From Gemmatimonadales bacterium (GTDB lineage Bacteria > Gemmatimonadota > Gemmatimonadetes > Palauibacterales > Palauibacteraceae): DNA of 5,816 nucleotides. The translations under genes and the position numbers were made by a program. The stretch is taken from positions 1-5,816 of the forward strand of contig JAUWDL010000108.1 in NCBI GenBank assembly GCA_030608825.1. The letters run 5' to 3'. The stretch's first letter is position 1; every line of letters begins with the position of its first letter. Positions 3,291 through 5,816 of the stretch are shown one piece after another. The notes beneath the pieces are model-generated. The model saw only the letters and a program-made list of their open reading frames with translations, did not search any database and was not told where the DNA came from.

Positions 3291-5816
3291 CTACCTGGCG
3301 GCGGCCGCCTCACCGATGACCTGCCCGTCCGCGTCGATCAAGCGGATCGTTCCGAGGCCGAGCTCGCGGATCGGCCCCTCCACCTTCTCGCGATCTCCCA
3401 CAACGACCCAGACGAATCGGCCCGGATCGATCGTCCCCCGGGCGACCTCGGCCAGCTCCTCCAGCCCGAGCGCGCGAAGCTCGGACGCGTAGCGGTCGAA
3501 GTAGTCATCGGGCAGCCCGTACGTCACGATCTCCGCGATGCCCCCCTCGACCTCGCCGTTGGTCTCCCAGCGGCCCGCCATGCTCCGGGTCTCGGATTCC
3601 TGGACCCTGGTCAGCTCCTCGATCTCGATCGGCCGGGCCCCGCGAATCCCATCCAGCTCGGTAAGGATCTCCTGCAGCGACTCAGCGGTCTTGTCGGTCT
3701 GAACCGGAGCGAAGATGATCTGTGGGCGCTGGGCTTTCGTATCGAAGACGATGCTGCGTGCGCCATAAGACCAGGCCTTGTCCTCCCGCAGGTTCATGTT
3801 GATCCGCGAGCTGAACGTGCCGCCCAGGATGCTGTTCATCGTTTCGATGGCCACCTCGTCGGGATTGTCTCTCGGCGCGATGAGCTGGCCGGCGAGGATC
3901 ACGGACTGCGCCGCATCCGGCCGGTCCATCAGGTAGATCGTCGGCGCGGCTTCGGCGGAAACAACGGCGATGTTCTTCGTGGGCACGTCGCCGCGGGGCC
4001 AACCGCCGAAGAGCCCCTCCAGGCGGGGCAGGAGCTCGTCCATCGTCACGTCGCCGACCACGACGAGCGCGGCGTTGTTGGGCCGGAACCAGGTCGAGTG
4101 GAACTCGACGAGCTCGTCGCGCGTGATCCGGGACACCGACTCCTCGGTGCCCGAGCCGGTCATCGGGTTCGAGTACGCGTGCCCGTCGCCGTACATCAGG
4201 GCCGGCAGCACTCGAAGCGCCATCGAAAACGGCTGCATCTTCTCACGCCGGATCGCGGCCAGCTGCAGCTTTTGAAGGCGCTCGAAGTCGGCCTGGGGGA
4301 ATGCCGGGTTGAGGATCACATCCGCGAAGATCTGGAGCGACTCATCCAGGTTCTCGGCCAAGGCCGAAAGGGACACGCTCGAGTTGTCGAGCGATGATCC
4401 CGTGGAGAGCCGCGCGCCGAGCAAAGCCAACGCCTCGCTGATCTCGAGTGCGGACATGCTCTCGGTCCCCTCATCCATCATGTCCAGCGTCAGATCGGCC
4501 GAGCCCGGCAGGCTGAACTGATCGGCCGCGAACCCTGCATCGACCAGGAGGTCGAGGCTCACCAACGGCAGCGCATGCCGCTCGGCCAACACGACCTCCA
4601 TGCCGTTCGACAGCGTCGTCCGCTGAATTGCCGGAAACGCCACGTCCGGGGCGGGTCCCGGACCTGGCACCTCGGTACGATCGACGTCCTGCGCGGCCAC
4701 CTTGAACTCCGGATACGGCATGACCTCCAGAACGTACACGCCATCGTCGAGCCACTTCCGGCTTGCCTCCAGCAGATCGGCCGCGGTCGCGCCTGACACC
4801 CGCTCCAGCCGCGTCTTGTAGAAGTCCGGGGCACCGCCGTAGACCTCGCTGATAGCCAACACGTCGGACTTGCCGCCGAAGCCTCCGATGCGCTGAACGC
4901 CGCGAATGAAGCCCGCCAGGTACTGCGTCCTTACCCGATCCATCTCCTCTTCCGTCGGACCTTCCTCGAGAAACCGCGCGACCTCCTCACGCACGGCAGC
5001 CTCCACCTCGGCCAGACCCTGACCCGGGCGCGCCGTAGCCTGGATCGCCAGCTGGCCGCCGATCTCGCGAAGCCGGACGAACGCCGAGACATCGGTCGCG
5101 ATCTGATCGTCGTAGACCAGCCGCTTGTAGAGCCTGGACGTCTTCCCCCTCGCCAGCACGTCCGTCACGAGATCGAGGTAGGTGGCGTCCGCGGAGGCCC
5201 ACTCCGGGATGTTCCAGACCATGTAGAGGCGGGCTTGAGGCACGCGGTCCTGAAGGGTCTGACGCTTCTCCCCCTCCATCTTCGCCACCCAGATCTGGTG
5301 CTTGGGAACGGGCGGCCCTGCGGGGATCCAGCCGAAGTACTTCTCGGCCTTCTCCCGGGCGGTCTCGACGTCGATGTCGCCCGCGAGGACGATGACCGCG
5401 TTGTTCGGACCGTAGTGCGTCTTGAACCACTCGTGGACGTCCTCCAGCGACGCGGCATCCAAGTCCTCCATCAGGCCGATCGTCGTCCACGAGTAGGGGT
5501 GGTCGCTGGGATATGTAGCCTCGGTCATCAGCTGCCGCACAGGGCCGTACGGCCGGTTTTCGCCCTGCCGTTTCTCGTTCTGCACGACACCGCGTTGCTC
5601 GTCCAGCTTCGCCTGATCGACGGCACCGAGCAGGTGGCCCATGCGGTCGGACTCCATCCACAACGCCATGTCCAGCGCCGGCGTCGGGATGTTCTCGAAG
5701 TAGTTGGTCCGGTCGGGATTCGTGGTCCCGTTCATATCGGTGGCGCCAGCCCGCTCGAACGGCCCGAAATACTCGTCGTTGTAGTTTTCCGTCCCGTTGA
5801 ACATCAGATGCTCGAA
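3291..5816 (-). CDS. M16-family (pitrilysin/insulinase-like) zinc metallopeptidase, 5' end outside window
   Basis: The frame is open from the right edge to TAG at 3293-3291, giving 841 visible residues. The first visible residues are FEHLMFNGTENY, so the window cuts inside the zinc motif HxxEH. The catalytic Glu and second His are present (residues 2-3 from the edge), and the first His lies outside. The third zinc ligand is E81 in VVQNEKRQ, followed by ENRPYG, at the spacing normal for M16. The four-domain plan is visible: N-terminal catalytic domain (about 1-180), second domain (about 190-370, with ARGKTSRLYKRL), then a second M16 half (about 394-841). In that half the metal site is lost (DLTLDMMDEGT), while the R/Y pair region NLREDKAWSYGARS (675-688) is kept. 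No cysteine occurs in the visible protein, as is common for exported proteins. The family degrades oligopeptides or small proteins inside a closed chamber; the substrate here is unknown. About 60-90 N-terminal residues, probably including a signal peptide, are missing. Confidence 0.93.
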   Translation of the reverse strand, partial: FEHLMFNGTENYNDEYFGPFERAGATDMNGTTNPDRTNYFENIPTPALDMALWMESDRMGHLLGAVDQAKLDEQRGVVQNEKRQGENRPYGPVRQLMTEATYPSDHPYSWTTIGLMEDLDAASLEDVHEWFKTHYGPNNAVIVLAGDIDVETAREKAEKYFGWIPAGPPVPKHQIWVAKMEGEKRQTLQDRVPQARLYMVWNIPEWASADATYLDLVTDVLARGKTSRLYKRLVYDDQIATDVSAFVRLREIGGQLAIQATARPGQGLAEVEAAVREEVARFLEEGPTEEEMDRVRTQYLAGFIRGVQRIGGFGGKSDVLAISEVYGGAPDFYKTRLERVSGATAADLLEASRKWLDDGVYVLEVMPYPEFKVAAQDVDRTEVPGPGPAPDVAFPAIQRTTLSNGMEVVLAERHALPLVSLDLLVDAGFAADQFSLPGSADLTLDMMDEGTESMSALEISEALALLGARLSTGSSLDNSSVSLSALAENLDESLQIFADVILNPAFPQADFERLQKLQLAAIRREKMQPFSMALRVLPALMYGDGHAYSNPMTGSGTEESVSRITRDELVEFHSTWFRPNNAALVVVGDVTMDELLPRLEGLFGGWPRGDVPTKNIAVVSAEAAPTIYLMDRPDAAQSVILAGQLIAPRDNPDEVAIETMNSILGGTFSSRINMNLREDKAWSYGARSIVFDTKAQRPQIIFAPVQTDKTAESLQEILTELDGIRGARPIEIEELTRVQESETRSMAGRWETNGEVEGGIAEIVTYGLPDDYFDRYASELRALGLEELAEVARGTIDPGRFVWVVVGDREKVEGPIRELGLGTIRLIDADGQVIGEAAAAR

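Noticed and set aside
2327..3319. A 330-codon open frame on the plus strand opposite the secreted-protein gene
   Set aside because: It has Arg/Pro/Gly-rich composition with no motif, and it crosses the start of the minus-strand gene and the intergenic hairpin. It is best explained as a codon-bias shadow.
3195..4397. A 400-codon open frame on the plus strand opposite the M16 gene
   Set aside because: It is antisense to a clearly conserved peptidase, and its product is a low-complexity Arg/Gly/Asp/Leu-rich sequence without domains. Long antisense frames are expected in GC-rich coding DNA.

Overview
The window is GC-rich DNA (about two thirds G+C by eye). It holds four protein-coding genes, all on the minus strand and tightly packed, so transcription runs from high to low coordinates. 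In transcription order they are: (1) a large two-half M16 (pitrilysin/insulinase-type) zinc metallopeptidase whose 5' end lies beyond the right edge; (2) a secreted protein of 606 residues with a helical-repeat N-terminal half and a beta-rich C-terminal half that resembles GWxTD-type proteins; (3) an ECF-type RNA polymerase sigma factor; (4) a membrane-anchored zinc-finger anti-sigma factor whose 3' end lies beyond the left edge.

The gene types and protein style (large secreted M16 peptidases, GWxTD-like secreted proteins, ECF sigma with a zinc-finger anti-sigma factor, Ala/Arg/Glu-rich coding) suggest a Gemmatimonadota-like or related high-GC diderm bacterium. This is an inference from family recollection; no rRNA or marker gene is present to prove it.

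Layout: 1-680 anti-sigma factor (open at the left edge); 664-1173 sigma factor, overlapping the anti-sigma start by 17 bases; 1174-1339 a 166-base spacer with three GC-rich inverted repeats; 1340-3160 the secreted protein; 3161-3290 a 130-base spacer with a perfect 10-bp inverted repeat; 3291-5816 the M16 peptidase. There are no tRNA or rRNA genes, insertion sequences, CRISPR arrays or integration signatures.

How they may work together: the sigma and anti-sigma genes form a classic translationally coupled signalling pair, in which the anti-sigma factor holds the sigma factor at the inner membrane until an envelope or redox cue releases it. The secreted protein and the M16 peptidase probably act outside the cytoplasm. 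Whether they belong to the sigma factor's regulon, or are only neighbours, cannot be decided from this sequence. I see no clearly new defence or mobile system. The most unusual element is the secreted six-cysteine protein with a degenerate GWxTD-like core.
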